Source: Rhineura floridana
Lineage: Eukaryota; Chordata; Lepidosauria; Squamata; Rhineuridae
Length of the DNA stretch: 64,000 nt
NCBI RefSeq assembly: GCF_030035675.1
Contig: NC_084484.1
Span: 182,627,434-182,691,433, forward strand
Direction of reading: 5' to 3'
Shown: positions 10,974 through 22,124 of the stretch, piece by piece
Position numbering within the stretch: position 1 is the first letter of the stretch
How the letters are laid out: the number at the start of each line of letters is the position of its first letter
Notes under the pieces: model-generated
Seen by the model: the letters and a program-made list of their open reading frames with translations, nothing else
The model's database searches: none
What the model was told of the DNA's origin: nothing
Program-made: the position numbers and the translations under genes

Positions 10974-11139
10974 GCATTCAGTCCCCCCCCCCCATGGTTT
11001 GGCATGGTGCAAACCAGGAACAGTTTTAACACTAAGATGCTCTGCGTGCGTGTCAGCGAGGCCCAAGAACTTGCTTGCTCCAGAACAGAGAAACCAAGTA
11101 GTATTGGACTCAGTCTGTCATGTGTGAACCCTGCCAGCG

Positions 11140-11545
11140 AGAGTTCCTTGGACTGCTATATAAGGGCTCCATAAAGTGTTAATCTGTTGGCTGACTGTGG
11201 CTGATTTTGTGCCTAGAACATTGGATGCAAAAGTTTTCAGTTTATGTTTGCTTTTGTTCTTTTATTTTATTATTTTATTTTTTTCATTTGCTGTTATTTC
11301 TAATGTTCTGCCTGTTGCCTCTGTAAAGCAAAAGTGAGCAGAGTTGTTATTTTCCCCCCTCCCAACCCCTTTTTAATATCTCGACATTCCTGGACGCGGG
11401 TACCTTTTCGTGAGAAGGAACTCTATGCTGCTTGGGCCTGTATTTTGTCTCTGTGCAATGGAGAATTGCTATTTCTTTTTTAAACCAAGCTTGCGACAAT
11501 GTAGAGGAATGTGAAAATAAACTGGGATTTAAGATAATTTCACAT
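11140..11545 (+). other. AT-rich stretch with a polyadenylation signal
   Basis: U-rich sequence on the + strand with an AATAAA at 11516-11521, followed by a GT-containing stretch. It looks 3'-UTR-like and could serve intronic polyadenylation, but nothing proves use. 11546-11990 is otherwise unassigned. Confidence 0.25.
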
Positions 11546-11992
11546 TTATCAGATGTAGGGTTTCTACATACCTACTTTTTTTTTTGAGAAGTAAAAACAT
11601 GTTGAGGAGCCATGCTGAACAATAAGCCGCATGCTTTATGTTCTGCATGGTTGTAATTTTGCAATAAGCGTGGCTAACCAAGATTTCTTTGCTAATGTGA
11701 CTCTTCACATGGAATAATACACTGGACATTCCTTCAGTCTTTCTCTGGCCCTAGAGAACTATTCCAATTGTGGGTTTTTACCCCTTGGCTTTGTATTTGC
11801 CTGCAGAGGTATAAATAAGAACACAGAACGATCCTACCGGATCAGGGCTCCAGTCCATATAATCTAGCATCCTTTCCCGACTGCAGATGAACTTCAACAG
11901 TCATGTTCAGGTGACTTTTTTTTTAGCTGGTGTATCTCTGGATTTCCAAGACGTTTGTCCTAGTGGGGATTGGATTTAGAGGCACAGTGGCA

Positions 11993-12336
11993 GAGCACTC
12001 TTCAAGTACATGAAAGGTTGTCACATTGAGGAGGGCCGGGATCTCTTCTCGATCGTCCCAGAGTGCAGGACATGGAATAATGGGCTCAAGTTGCAGGAAG
12101 CCAGATTTCAGCTGGACATCAGGAAAAAAACTTCCTAACTGTTAGAGCCATACGACAATGAAACCAATGACCTAGAGAGGTAGCGGGCTCTCCGACACTG
12201 GAGGCCTTCAAGAGGCAGCTGGACAGCCATCTGTCAGGAATGCTTTGATTTGGATTCCTGCATTGTGCAGGGGGTTGGACTTGATGGCCTTATAGGCCCC
12301 TTCCAACTCGACTATTCTATGATTCTATGATTTTAT
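11993..12336 (+). mobile_element. CR1 LINE 3' fragment
   Basis: Encodes remnants of the CR1 RT C-terminus and ends with the classic CR1 3' phrase 'CTATTCTATGATTCTATGAT'. Heavily truncated at the 5' side. Confidence 0.8.
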
Positions 12337-12404
12337 GCATGCACAAAGTCTCAAGTTCAAGCTCCAGTTTAAAAGAATAATTAAAAAAAAATCAGATGGT
12401 AGAT

Positions 12405-12755
12405 GGTAAGAGGGAAGACATCTGCTTGAGATTCTGGAGAGCTGCTGCCAGTCAGAGTGGACAGCACAGTGCCAGATGGACAAATAGTCTGGCTTGGTCC
12501 AAGGCAGTTTCCTGTGTTCTGCCAGTCATAAACATTTGGACCTTCGCTGTATTACATATGTTACTATACATGGCTATTTGCCATGATAGCCATTGGAGGC
12601 AGCATGCTTCTGAATACCAGTTGCCAGGAACCACAGAAGGGGGGAGTGCTCTCAGGTCCTGCTTGCGGGCTTCTAGTGGGCATCTGGTTGGCCACTGGAC
12701 TAGATGGGCCACTGACTTGACCCAGCAGGCTCGTCTTACGTTCTGATGTCGGGGC
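12405..12755 (+). mobile_element. SINE body followed by CR1 3' tail
   Basis: 12405-12560 resembles the body of the tRNA-Ala-like SINE (GAGAGCTGCTGCCAGTCAG). 12570-12755 matches the CR1 3' UTR of the element ending at 30650 (GCATGCTTCTGAATACCAG, TTGGCCACTGGACTAGATGG). Confidence 0.6.
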
Positions 12756-13857
12756 TAATATCACTGCAGTAAACTAAAGTTTGCACATCTGGGATCAGAG
12801 TATTTGTTGCAATGCTTTCCCCCAGTCTGTCCCTCCCCAAATCCCCCCCCCGTCAGAGATTCTTTTACTTTCCTTGCTCGTGTGCCTTTCAGCAACACCT
12901 TGTGCATGGAAATGTAGCAGGTGAAATGTTTTCTTGATGGGGAAAATGTCATGTACTGTTAACAACAGCTTTCTGTTATATTTTTGCAATAAAAAATAAA
13001 ACAACAGCAACACAGGAACAGAGCCAGGTTTTTTTTAAGTGGCAACTGCACCGGAGGGCTCAGAAGCCCTATTTTGGGAAACTCTGCTTTAAAGCAGGGA
13101 ACTAATTTTTCAACCGAAGGGGCATTTTTGAACTCTAACCAGTCAACCTTTTTTTATGAGTCAAACCTTTTTTTTAAAGTCAAACTTTTTGAAGAAGATG
13201 ACTGAAAAGCTGGAGGAAGGAAATCTTCACAAGATACTAATGTTAAGGCAAATAAAATGCCCTAGCTCTAATAAAGAAGTTGTTGAAGCTTTTCCAATGG
13301 GGTTTTTGACATCTTGGGGGGCATTCAGTTTGTTTGTTTTTTAAAACTGGAAACATTACTGCAGGAAGTAGGTGTCTGGAACTGGAAAATGTATTTTCTC
13401 AAATTTTCCTGTTGGCTTCTTCCCTGGGGGTTGGAAGAGGTTTGGTGCTTAGGAACCTCTGAATTTTTCTCTCGTTCCCTAAGTCTGTATCTCTTTGATG
13501 TGAAGTACACCAATCCCAATGCTTGTGGTAAGAGTCTTAGAACTGTAGTTTTGCCTCTAGGTCAAATGGCACGTGATGGAGATGGTTTCTCCGCTTGGCA
13601 CAGGAGAGAGCAAAAGAACTATCTGATCTTTGCAGGGGGGCAGCCTTAAGATTATTCCTCTGCATCCATCAAGGGGTCATTATCCTTTTAAAGTATATAG
13701 CCATTTAATTCAACACAGCTTGACTGCCCGCTCACTGGGACATGAAGTTCACTAACAGTTTCTTACTAGTACATCATGATTTAAAAAAGAAATGGCATTG
13801 ATGACGTGGACTGTGCTGCAAAATGGCGTGGGTCATGATTAGGGCTGGAGGAAAAAA
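12756..13857. other. Unassigned intron sequence
   Basis: Contains AT-rich runs and an AATAAA near 12988, but no recognised repeat or gene. Short open frames here have no family resemblance. Confidence 0.4.
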
Positions 13858-15052
13858 TCAATAGAATCATAGAATAGTAGAGTTGGAAGGGACCTACAAG
13901 GCCATCAAGTCCAACCCCCTGCTCAATGCAGGAATCCGAATTAAAGCATTCTCGACAGATGGCTGTCCAGCTGCCTCTTGAAGGCCTCCAGTGTTGGAGA
14001 GCCCACTACCTCTCTAGGTAATTGGTTCCATTGTCGTATGGCTCTAACAGTTAGGAAGTTTTTCCTGATGTCCAGTCGAAATCTGGCTTCCTGCAACTTG
14101 AGCCCATTATTCCGTGTCCTGCACTCTTGGATGATTGAGAAGAGATCCTGGCCCTCCTCAATGTGACAACCTTTCATATACTTGAAGAGTGCTATCATAT
14201 CTCCCTTCAGTCTTCTCTTCTCCAGGCTAAACATGCCCAGTTGTTTCAGTCTCTTCTCACAGGGCTTTGTTTCCAGTCCCCTGATCATCCTTGTTGCCCT
14301 CCTCTGAACCTGTTCCAGTTTGTCTGCATCCTTTTTGAAGTGCGGAGATCAGAACTGGATGCAGTAGTCAAGTTGAGGCCTAACCAGTGCTGAATGCGAT
14401 TTGGAAACTATACTTCTGTTAATGCAGCCTAATATAGCATTTGCCTTTTTTGCAGCCACGTCACACTGTTGGCTCATATTCAGCTTGTGATCAATGACAA
14501 TTCCAAGATCCCTCTCACATGTATTGCTGAGTCAAGTATTTGGTTTCTTTTTCCTAAGTGTAGAACTTTGCATTTATTCCTGTTAAATTTCATTCTGTTG
14601 TTTTCAGCCCAATGCTCCAGCCTATCAAGGTCCCTTTGAATTTTGTTTCTGTCTTCCATGGTATTAGCTATGCCCCACAACTTTGTATCATCTACAAATT
14701 TGATAAGCATGCTTTGTACCTCCTCATCCAAGTCGTTAATAAAAATGTTGAAGAGCACTGGGCCCAGGACCGAGCCCTGTGGTACCCCACTCGTCACTTC
14801 CACCCAGTTTGAGAAGGAACTATGGATAAGCAGTCTTTGAATACGATTCTGTAGCCAACTGTGGATCTACCTATAGTTGTTTCATCCAGCCCACATTTAG
14901 CTAGCTTGCTAATCAGAATATCATGGGGCACATTGTCAAAAGCTTTGCTGAAGTCGAGATATATTAGGTCCACAGCATTCACACAGTCTACAAGGGAGGT
15001 TACCTGATCAAAAAACGAGATAAGATTTGTTTGGCAGGATTTGTTCTTCATT
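13858..15052 (-). mobile_element. CR1 LINE, 3' 1.2 kb, antisense
   Basis: On the minus strand it gives recognisable CR1 reverse-transcriptase pieces in more than one frame: SGVPQGSVLGPVLFN, FVDDTKLW (motif C, one residue off the usual FADD), then the thumb/C-terminal piece MFSLEKRRLKGDMIALFKY to REVVGSPTLEAFKRQLD. The + strand starts with the CR1 3' end phrase 'ATAGAATCATAGAATAGTAG'. Frames are interrupted, so it is inactive and fairly old. Confidence 0.9.
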
Positions 15053-15365
15053 TAAATATTAGGCAGGCGCCATCTCTGCTATCTTTTCAGCGCCTTTTGA
15101 AGACTTTCCTCTTTCAACAAGCCTTTTAGGTTGAGACCTATCCCAGTCTGCGTCTGTGTCAGAATTGCTTAATATGTTTTTTAATAATGTTTTTAACCCT
15201 TTTTTAAAGGTTTTTTTAAAAAATGTTTTTAATGCTGTTTTATTTTAATGTATTTTAAGATCTGTCTTTATGATGTTTTAAAATGTTTTTAGTGGTTTGT
15301 TTGCCATCCTGGGCTCCTGCTGGGAGGAAGGTGGGATACAAATTAAATAATAAATAAATAAAATA
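15053..15365 (+). mobile_element. L2 LINE 3' end
   Basis: Starts at TTAGGCAGGCGCCATCTC, the region that encodes the L2 C-terminus at 60208-61341, and runs to the tail CTGCTGGGAGGAAGGTGGGA. Directly abuts the antisense CR1. Confidence 0.75.
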
Positions 15366-15479
15366 AATGTTTAAAACCAATTTAAAATAACGTACTACCA
15401 CAAAAATAGGGTGGGTCCTGAAAATAAACAACTCAGGTGTCAAAGGCCAGGGTAAAGAGGAGCGTTTTCAGCTTTTGCT

Positions 15480-15605
15480 GAAAACTGTATAATGTATAAT
15501 GATAGGCCCAAGGCTACCCAGTGAGTTTCGTTGCCAGGTGGGGATTTGAACCCAGAACCCCTGAGTCCCGGTCCAGCACTCTGACCATTACACCATGCTG
15601 GCTTT
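15480..15605 (-). mobile_element. tRNA-derived SINE head, antisense
   Basis: Complement of a tRNA-like head: B box complement GGATTTGAACCCAG and A box complement 'gaccattacaccatgctggc'. Only head and part of the body remain. 15606-16246 is unassigned. Confidence 0.5.
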
Positions 15606-16246
15606 TGGTGTGCATTTGCAGCATATAGACCCATTTCATTGCTTAGAAGTACGATCTGTAGAAGCAGTGAGCTATCCAGAAACACCTGTGTTCCTGAGGC
15701 ATCCATCACAAGTGATCTGTGGTGGGGAATGGGAGGTGTGTGTGTGTGTATTGATATGGCATGATTTCTCTCCTGAAGTGGTTTCCCTGCTCAGTAAACT
15801 GCAGAATTGCAAAACATCTGGGTAGTGGAACAGCAGAGCCCAGACGTCTAGAAAACTTGTGCCTTTCTAACGTGTACAATGGAAGCTGCTGTCCAGTCCC
15901 AGAGAGGCAGGAGCCAAACTGCAGGGGGTGTGGGTGTGCCTGCTGTCCAGGCGGGAAAGGTCAGGGAAGTGAAACAAAGCTCTTTCTTGACCAGGACCGC
16001 AAGCTGGCTCCGCTGTCTGCTCAGCTCACCCAATCGGGGAAGATCGAGACGTTCTCAACCTTGTTTAGGGGGAGGCAGACAGTCTGGGAATAGGGTGAGC
16101 ACGTGAGCGTTCCACCCCCAGAAGCGATCACAAGATACACAGAAACGTGGCCTGGTTTTGTTTGTTTGTTTGTGTGCCCTAGAAATGACAGCGGAGGCTG
16201 CCTGTACTAGCGGCGGCCTTCACCTTAACAAGACCTGCCTTATCAG

Positions 16247-16362
16247 CAGAGCTTGGAAAAGTTACTTTTTTGAACTACAACTCCCATCAGCCCAATCCAG
16301 TGGCCATGCTGGCTGGGGCTGATGGGAGCTGTAGTTCAAAAAGGTAACTTTTCCAAGCTCTG
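16247..16362. mobile_element. 116-bp palindromic hAT MITE with perfect TSD
   Basis: Near-perfect palindrome opening CAGAGCTTGGAAAAGTTAC and closing with its complement. Flanked by identical 8-bp copies CTTATCAG at 16239-16246 and 16363-16370, the hallmark of hAT transposition. Sister copies at 35327 and 39597. Confidence 0.9.
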
Positions 16363-16451
16363 CTTATCAGTACTGTGCACATGCAACAGAAGCACGGGGA
16401 AAGGGGCAGAAAACAAACTGGTCCCTGCCCCAAGGAGCTTACAGTCTACAT

Positions 16452-16745
16452 CAGGGGTGGGGTCCCCTTTTCACTCTGAGGGCTGCATTCCCTTCTGGGC
16501 AGTCACCTGAATTTTTATTCTTGTGCAGTGGGCTGGTTTCTGCACACAGTCACGTGCTGCTGTCTGCTCAGGAGAGCAAGAGGAAGTTCAAGGAAACGTT
16601 CAAGTCAGACAAAAACACTCTAGGCACAAAGCAGGGCCAGTGAGGTCTGAGGTGAGTGGGAGTAGTCTGGGGAGAGTTCCGAGGGCCAGATAGAGAGGTC
16701 TGGAGGGCCACATTTGGCTCCTGTTCCTGTGGCTCCTTGTCCCTG
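16452..16745. mobile_element. Non-autonomous hAT-like element
   Basis: Starts CAGGGGTGGGGTCCCC, ends at ...GTCCCTG, with 8-bp flanks GTCTACAT and ATCTAAAT (6 of 8 match). Shares internal phrases (GGGCTGCATTCCCTTCTGGG) in opposite orientation with 56794-57090. Confidence 0.75.
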
Positions 16746-17504
16746 ATCTAAATCCTTGTGCCAGTTTTTATTGTTAATTTTCTCCCCGCTGTTGGATGGT
16801 TGTTAAAAAAAATATATTATTATTTAGTCTGTTTTAATGGTGATCAAAATGATATACTTGGAGAGGTTGTCATTGTTGGGAATTAATGTATGATCTCTTT
16901 TTTATTAATTTTATTATGTTTCTCCTGTACTTAATTATTATTTGCATCTTTTCTAAATTGCCTTGGGACCTTTGTGGTATAAGGTGATGAAATAATAGTA
17001 ATAAATAGTAATAGTAATGTTGCCAGTGTGTTAAATGTTTAGACGCCTGGGATGTTTCCTGCAACCCGTATCAAGGAAGACCTTTTTCTTCCCAGCCATT
17101 CAACTGCTTAGTTGCATTTCTGCCAGGTCTCTCTGGTGAGTGTGTGATGAAGGCTTCGCTTCCCCCTATCTTGGGTTTTTTTTTTTTTTTTTGTGCAATG
17201 AAATATTTCCTGTGCCCCTTTGATGGATTTCAGCAAGCGGATTTCCTGAATTGCTTTCTGCATTGTTGTTTTCCAAATTATTATTAATGACCCTGCTGCT
17301 TGCTTTTCCTGTGGCTGCGTTTCGCAACACGATAAGGCTCCTCTGAAGTGCTTCAGAAGCTCGGTTGCTTTCCTAGAGTTGGGACAAACTAGAGGTCATC
17401 CAATCCAACCCTGGAGGTGCAATAAGCAGGGAGGGAAATCAAAGCAAGTGCTCTTGTGTCAGACCCTTTGGCCTGATCCAGCAAGGCCTTTCTTAGGTTC
17501 TTAA
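16746..17504. other. Unassigned intron sequence
   Basis: AT-rich, with a T run near 17177 and a possible LINE-like tail around 16960-17010. No gene or definite family recognised. Confidence 0.35.
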
Positions 17505-17720
17505 AGGTGTTTAGACAAATTCTTGGAGCAGTATGAGGCTATCATTGGCTACTAGCCACAATGGCTGTGTTTTCCCTATGCTGTCGGAGACCTCTGGATA
17601 CCAGTTGCTGGGAATCACAAATGGGGAGAGAATTGTTGGGTTAGGATCCTGCTGCTATCCTCCCCATAGGCATCTGGTTGGCCACTGTGAGAAACAGGAT
17701 TCTGGAATAGATGAGCTTTT
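17505..17720 (+). mobile_element. CR1 LINE 3' tail
   Basis: Matches the CR1 C-terminal and 3' UTR phrases (ATCATTGGCTACTAGCC, GGATACCAGTTGCTGGG, TTGGCCACTGTGAGAAACAG). Confidence 0.7.
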
Positions 17721-17754
17721 TATTAAACTAGTTTTAATGTACAGGTTTCTTCTT

Positions 17755-17995
17755 CTCTGGTTTAATGGCAAAGCAAGGGCAAGAGTGTCAGGCTACGACG
17801 TGGAAGCCCAGGTTCAAATCCCCACTCAGCCACATGAAGCTTGCTGGGTGACCTTGGGCCAGTGACTGCCTCTCAGCCTAACCTACCTCACAGGGTTGTT
17901 GTGGGGATTAAATGAGGGAGGGGAAGCATGTACGCTGCCTTGAGCACCTTGGAGAAAAGGTGGGATGTAAATGAAACAAACAAACATTACCACCT
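17755..17995 (+). mobile_element. tRNA-derived SINE with L2-like tail
   Basis: A tRNA-like head with B box GGTTCAAATCC, body GGTGACCTTGGGCCAG as in the Sauria SINE, but a different tail (CTACCTCACAGGGTTGTTG then GGAGAAAAGGTGGGATGTAA) that resembles L2 ends rather than BovB. Confidence 0.6.
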
Positions 17996-18337
17996 AAACA
18001 CTGGCAAAGAGGATTACCACTCTTCACTCACAGCCTTTCATAAAGCTTCGTAGCCTTCACAAACTGCCATAAAACCTCCAGCACCACATTCCAGTGTTTC
18101 TTGTCCCGGCGGACAGGCCCTACTCACCAGTCTGTCAGCCCCCAAACACCAAACCTCCTTTCGTTTTCTTGAATTGTATTTTACACTTGTAAACCTCTTT
18201 GGGGCTTGTACGAAGGGTAAATATTTTAAATAATAAATACATAATTAATCCTTGCTTGAAGGAGTGGAAGGGAAAAACGCAAGACTCTTTTAATGCCCTT
18301 TAACTAATCTCAATTGCAGCCTGACATGATGGATAAC

Positions 18338-18570
18338 GAGCAAATGAAATGGACTGCCTTCAAGTCGATCTCGACTTCTGGTGACCCTACGAATAGGGTT
18401 TTCATGGTAAGCGGTATTCAGAGGGAGTTTAGCATTGCCTTCCTCTGAGGCTGAGAGGCAGTGACTGGCCCAAGGTCACCCAGGGAGCTTCATGGCTGTG
18501 TGGGGATTCGAACCCGGGTCTCCCAGGTCATAGTCCAACACTCTAATCACTACACTACACTGGCTCTCAG
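18338..18570 (-). mobile_element. Sauria-type SINE, antisense (duplication copy A)
   Basis: Complete antisense SINE from the BovB-like tail (GACTGCCTTCAAGTCGAT) to the tRNA head complement near 18560. It belongs to a local duplication: SINE plus a non-repeat spacer plus a BovB piece recur at 19375-19720. Confidence 0.8.
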
Positions 18571-18627
18571 TACCCTCAATAAGCACCTCAAATTAGATGT
18601 TTATGATAGTACTTGTAATAATTTGTT

Positions 18628-18810
18628 GTTGTTATGTGCCTTCAAGTCAATTACGACTTGTGGCAACCCTATGAATCAGCGACCTCCAGCAGAGGCAGTG
18701 ACTGGCCCAAGGTCACCAGGTGAGCTTCATGGCTGTGTGGGGATTTGAACCTGGGTCTCCCAAGTCGTACTCCAGCGCCTTAACTGCTACACCACACTGG
18801 CTCTCAGTGA
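18628..18810 (-). mobile_element. BovB 3' tail fused to a Sauria SINE body
   Basis: Read on the minus strand: SINE head and body, then at about 18690 an abrupt switch to the genuine BovB LINE 3' end (complement of GTTATGTGCCTTCAAGTC) instead of the SINE's own tail. In the partner copy at 19655 the BovB sequence continues normally, so the junction (microhomology CAG) arose here by deletion or template switching. Confidence 0.6.
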
Positions 18811-19374
18811 GCAAATAGCCCCCCTTTAAAGCAATCTCAAATATGTTTCTTTGCCAGAGAATGACTCCTTAAACTACAGTTCCCAGGATTCTTTTGGGAG
18901 GAGCAGCTGATTTAGTTTTTAAACCCATGCAGTCTTATTCCAAGGGTTGGTTATTGAAGGTCTTGGCCTGTTTATGAGCCTTATCAATTCTCTCAGTTTG
19001 ACAGCTCCCTGTAGCAGCTGGTGCCACCTGTGTCCCCAAAGAAGATCTTGCAGAGGGAGGGTGACCTGAAATCCCCTTTTTGGTCTCCTCTCACGCTGTG
19101 GCTGCTTATTACAACCAGAAATGGACCCTTAAGGGACAGACATTTTCCTGGCAGCTTTCTCAGGGATGAGCAGAGGAGAATAGCCTTTGATCTGGCTGTC
19201 TCATTGCATCCTCATTTCTGAAACATGCTTGCGGTCTGCCCCAGACATAGATGAAGGTGGCTTTCTTAATAGATTGTGCACTGTCAGCAGATTCCCAATT
19301 ATTCACGATCCAGAGGGGTGATTGAGATTTTTTCTGCTGAGCTTGCCTTGTGGGTCAATACCTTCAATGAAAAA
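18811..19374. other. Mostly unassigned intron sequence
   Basis: Carries a short MITE-like block around 18865-18895 (ACTACAGTTCCCAGGATTC); the rest is unassigned. Confidence 0.35.
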
Positions 19375-19600
19375 AAATGAAATGAACTGCCTTCAAGTCG
19401 ATTCCGACTTATGGTGACCCTATGAATAGGGTTTTCATGGTAAGTGGTATTCAGAGGGGTTTTCCCATTGCCTCCCTCTGAGGCTGAGAGGCAGTGACTG
19501 GCCCAAAGTCACCCAGTGAGCTTCATGGCTATGTGGGGATTCGAACCCTGGTCTCTCAGGTCATAGTCCAACATTCTAATCGCTACATTACACTGGCTCT
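19375..19600 (-). mobile_element. Sauria-type SINE, antisense (duplication copy B)
   Basis: Same SINE layout as 18338-18570, followed by the same non-repeat spacer (CACCTCAAATTAGATGTTTA) and then BovB. Confidence 0.8.
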
Positions 19601-19654
19601 CTATACCCTCAATACGCACCTCAAATTAGATGTTTATGATAGTACTTGTAATAA

Positions 19655-19890
19655 TTTGTTGTTGTTATGTGCCTTCAAGTCGATTACGACTTATGGCGAC
19701 CCTATGAATCAGCGACCTCTAAGCACATCTGTCATGAACCACCCTGTTCAGATCTTGTAAGTTCAGGTCTGTGGCTTCCTTTATGGAATCAATCCATCCC
19801 TTGTTTGGCCTTCCTCTTTTTCTACTCCCTTCTGTTTGTCCCAGCATTATTGTCTTCTCTAGTGCATCATCATCATCATCATCATCATAA
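19655..19890 (-). mobile_element. RTE-BovB LINE 3' end, antisense
   Basis: Complement of the BovB C-terminal coding region and 3' tail: encodes in reverse a short version of the KRGRPNKRWIDSIKEATDL segment seen at 34390-34470 and 49190-49250. Ends in a CAT repeat (19864-19887). Confidence 0.8.
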
Positions 19891-19935
19891 TTAAAATGTC
19901 AGTTAATATTTACTAAATGCCAATACCATCTAGAG

Positions 19936-20072
19936 CAGCCTTTCCCAACCTTTGGGTCCCCAGATGTTGCTGGACTACAGTTCCCATCATTCCTGTCCAT
20001 TGGCCGTGCTGGCTGGGGCTGATCGGAGTTCTAGTCCAGCTCATCTGGGGACCCAAAGGCTGGGAAAGACTG
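19936..20072. mobile_element. Palindromic hAT-like MITE
   Basis: Opens CAGCCTTTCCCAACC and closes with GGCTGGGAAAGACTG, arms of about 60 bases. A second, diverged half-element follows at 20084-20163. The phrase TCTAGAG precedes both. Confidence 0.75.
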
Positions 20073-20698
20073 AAGTTCTAGAGCAGCCTCACAGTGTGCT
20101 GGCTGGACCTGATAGGAGTTGTAGTCTAAAACGTCAGGAGGGCACCAAGTTGTGGGAGGCTGATCTGGAGCAATTAACTAGACAGACACATTCCCTGATT
20201 CCAGGCTTATAATCTAAAGCAGACTGCATCTGTTTGAAGATCGATTTGTGCATATATTCAGCGGTACCTTCATATTTCACTTTTGTGTTATAAGCATAAG
20301 TCATCTCTTGAAGCACTTCCTATCTTCTCATGTCCACACTGGGTTAAGCTTCACCTGCTGAATTTCTGCTTTGTTTCCTTGAAGACCTCCAGACAGGTAA
20401 CAATATGTAAGATATCCACTAAAGTACATTGTTGCCCAGCAGAGCTAATGTTGTAATCAGCCCTACTACAACCTCAGGTGGAATGGTTAATAGCCACTCA
20501 CTTGCCGTCAGGTGACAGGAAAAAGTTGATCCTTTTTCTTGCCTGCCCACCCCCCCCCCGGCCATAAATAACCCAACCCAGGTAAAAACGTTTGGAGCAT
20601 TGCTCAGTGCCAGGGCACATATTTTGCATGCTGAAGTTCCCTGTTTTAGCCCTTGACATCTCCAGTTAAAAAGGGTCAGGTAGCAGGGGATGAGGGGA

Positions 20699-20912
20699 TG
20701 GAAATACTTTTATAAATAAACAAAATTTAAAAAAATAAGGGTCGTCGCTTAGTCATATTGCACCTGCTTTACATGCCAAAGGTCCCACGTTTAATCCATG
20801 GCATCATCAGGCAGGGCTGGGAGAGACCCTGCTCTGAAACCCTGGAGAGTTGCTGCCCGTCAGAGTAGACAACCTGAGCTAAATGGACGCATAGTCTAAA
20901 CTGATATTTGAC
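20699..20912 (+). mobile_element. tRNA-Ala-like SINE, left arm of an inverted pair
   Basis: SINE head and body (CTGGAGAGTTGCTGCCCGTC), preceded by about 50 bases of A-rich sequence. From 20699 to about 20880 it is an almost exact reverse complement of 22160-22343, including the pre-SINE stretch. Confidence 0.75.
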
Positions 20913-21049
20913 AGTTTCCTATGCAGATGGATCAATAACACTGAATAATGTTTGGCCAGACTTTGCAAGATGCAGCAGCACTTCTGGTTGTCTCCTTACA
21001 GCTACAGACTGACCCGGCTGGTCTTCCCTGAAGAATAGAAGGTTCCTGT

Positions 21050-21665
21050 AGATGGATCAGGCCAGTGGCCCATCTAGTCCAGCATCCTGATCTCACAGTG
21101 GCCAACCAGCTGCCTCTGGGAAACCCACAATCAGGACCAGAGTGCAACAGCACTCTCCTCACTTGCAATTCCCGGCAACTGGCATTCAGAGGCATCCTGT
21201 CTCTGACAGTGAAGGTAGAACATGGCTATGGTCCCAGGCTATGGTCTGAAGGCACATGAGACCACCTCCCTGTTGAAGCTAAGCAGGGTCAGGTCTGGTC
21301 AGTGTCTGGATGGGAGATCACCTGGGAAACATATGTAAGCCGCCTTGGGTTTCAATCATGAAAAAGAAAGGCGGGGTAGAAATGCAATAAATAAATAAAT
21401 AAACATAGCAATGTGGCTAGTAGCCATTGATAGCCTGATCCTCCATGAATTTGTCTAATCCTGTTTTAAGGCCATCCAAGTTGGTGGCTACCACTAGCTC
21501 TTCTGCGAACAAATCCCATAGTTTAACTCTGCACTTTGTGAAGAAATCCTCTCTTTTGTCTGCCCCGAATCTTCCAGCGTTCAGCTTCATTGGATACCCA
21601 CGAGTTCTAGTCTAGAGAGGGAGAGAAACTTTTCTCTGTCCACTTTCTCCACACCACTTGGTGCT
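21050..21665 (-). mobile_element. CR1 LINE 3' end, antisense, split by a 5S SINE
   Basis: Two pieces, 21050-21233 and about 21412-21665, match consecutive parts of the CR1 3' end at 50570-50960. The gap between them is exactly the 5S-derived SINE. Confidence 0.8.
21234..21411 (+). mobile_element. 5S-rRNA-derived SINE
   Basis: The head follows 5S rRNA: GAAGCTAAGCAGGGTCAGGT, then TGGATGGGAGATCACCTGGG, including the internal polymerase III control regions. The tail (GAAAGGCGGGGTAGAAATGC plus an AAAT repeat) is L2-like. Inserted in the antisense CR1, with AACATGGC/AACATAGC-type short repeats at the edges. Not a functional 5S gene: both ends of the rRNA are degraded. Confidence 0.85.
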
Positions 21666-22110
21666 CTCTCTCTCTCTCTTCTTTAGAGGCACGGAGCAGA
21701 TATTTGATCTCACTGCCAATTCACCGTGTGAGAGGGGCAACGATTCTGAGAAGCAGGGCCTTACCTTGTTTGAACTTGTGGGCTGCTGTGGCCGGAGAGG
21801 GGGAGAAGGGGGGAAAAATGGGCGCAAAATTTTTCCTTTTAAGGGCAAAGTTTTCCAACTGCATCTTTGACTATCTCTCCTGCCTTTCGGCCTCTTTGTG
21901 CCACAGCCACAACATAACTTGAAAGAGTATTTTATTTCCCTTTTGATTTATTACACATCAGGGCACGGCACTGCAGGACGTTAGATTTCAGAAGGCACTG
22001 GACGCCGCACGAAGGATGAGGGGGTGGGAAAGTTGGAGTGGAGCGCTTGAATTATTATGGTGCTGAATGACTGGAACCGGATGCAACTTGGCACCGTACA
22101 CCCACGGCTC
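21666..22110. other. Unassigned unique intron sequence
   Basis: After a short CT repeat (about 21664-21680), nothing recognised. Confidence 0.4.
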
Positions 22111-22124
22111 CACTTACATTGGAA

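Noticed and set aside
21234-21360. 5S rRNA gene
   Set aside because: 5S-like only in part, joined to an L2-like tail and inserted in a CR1: a SINE.
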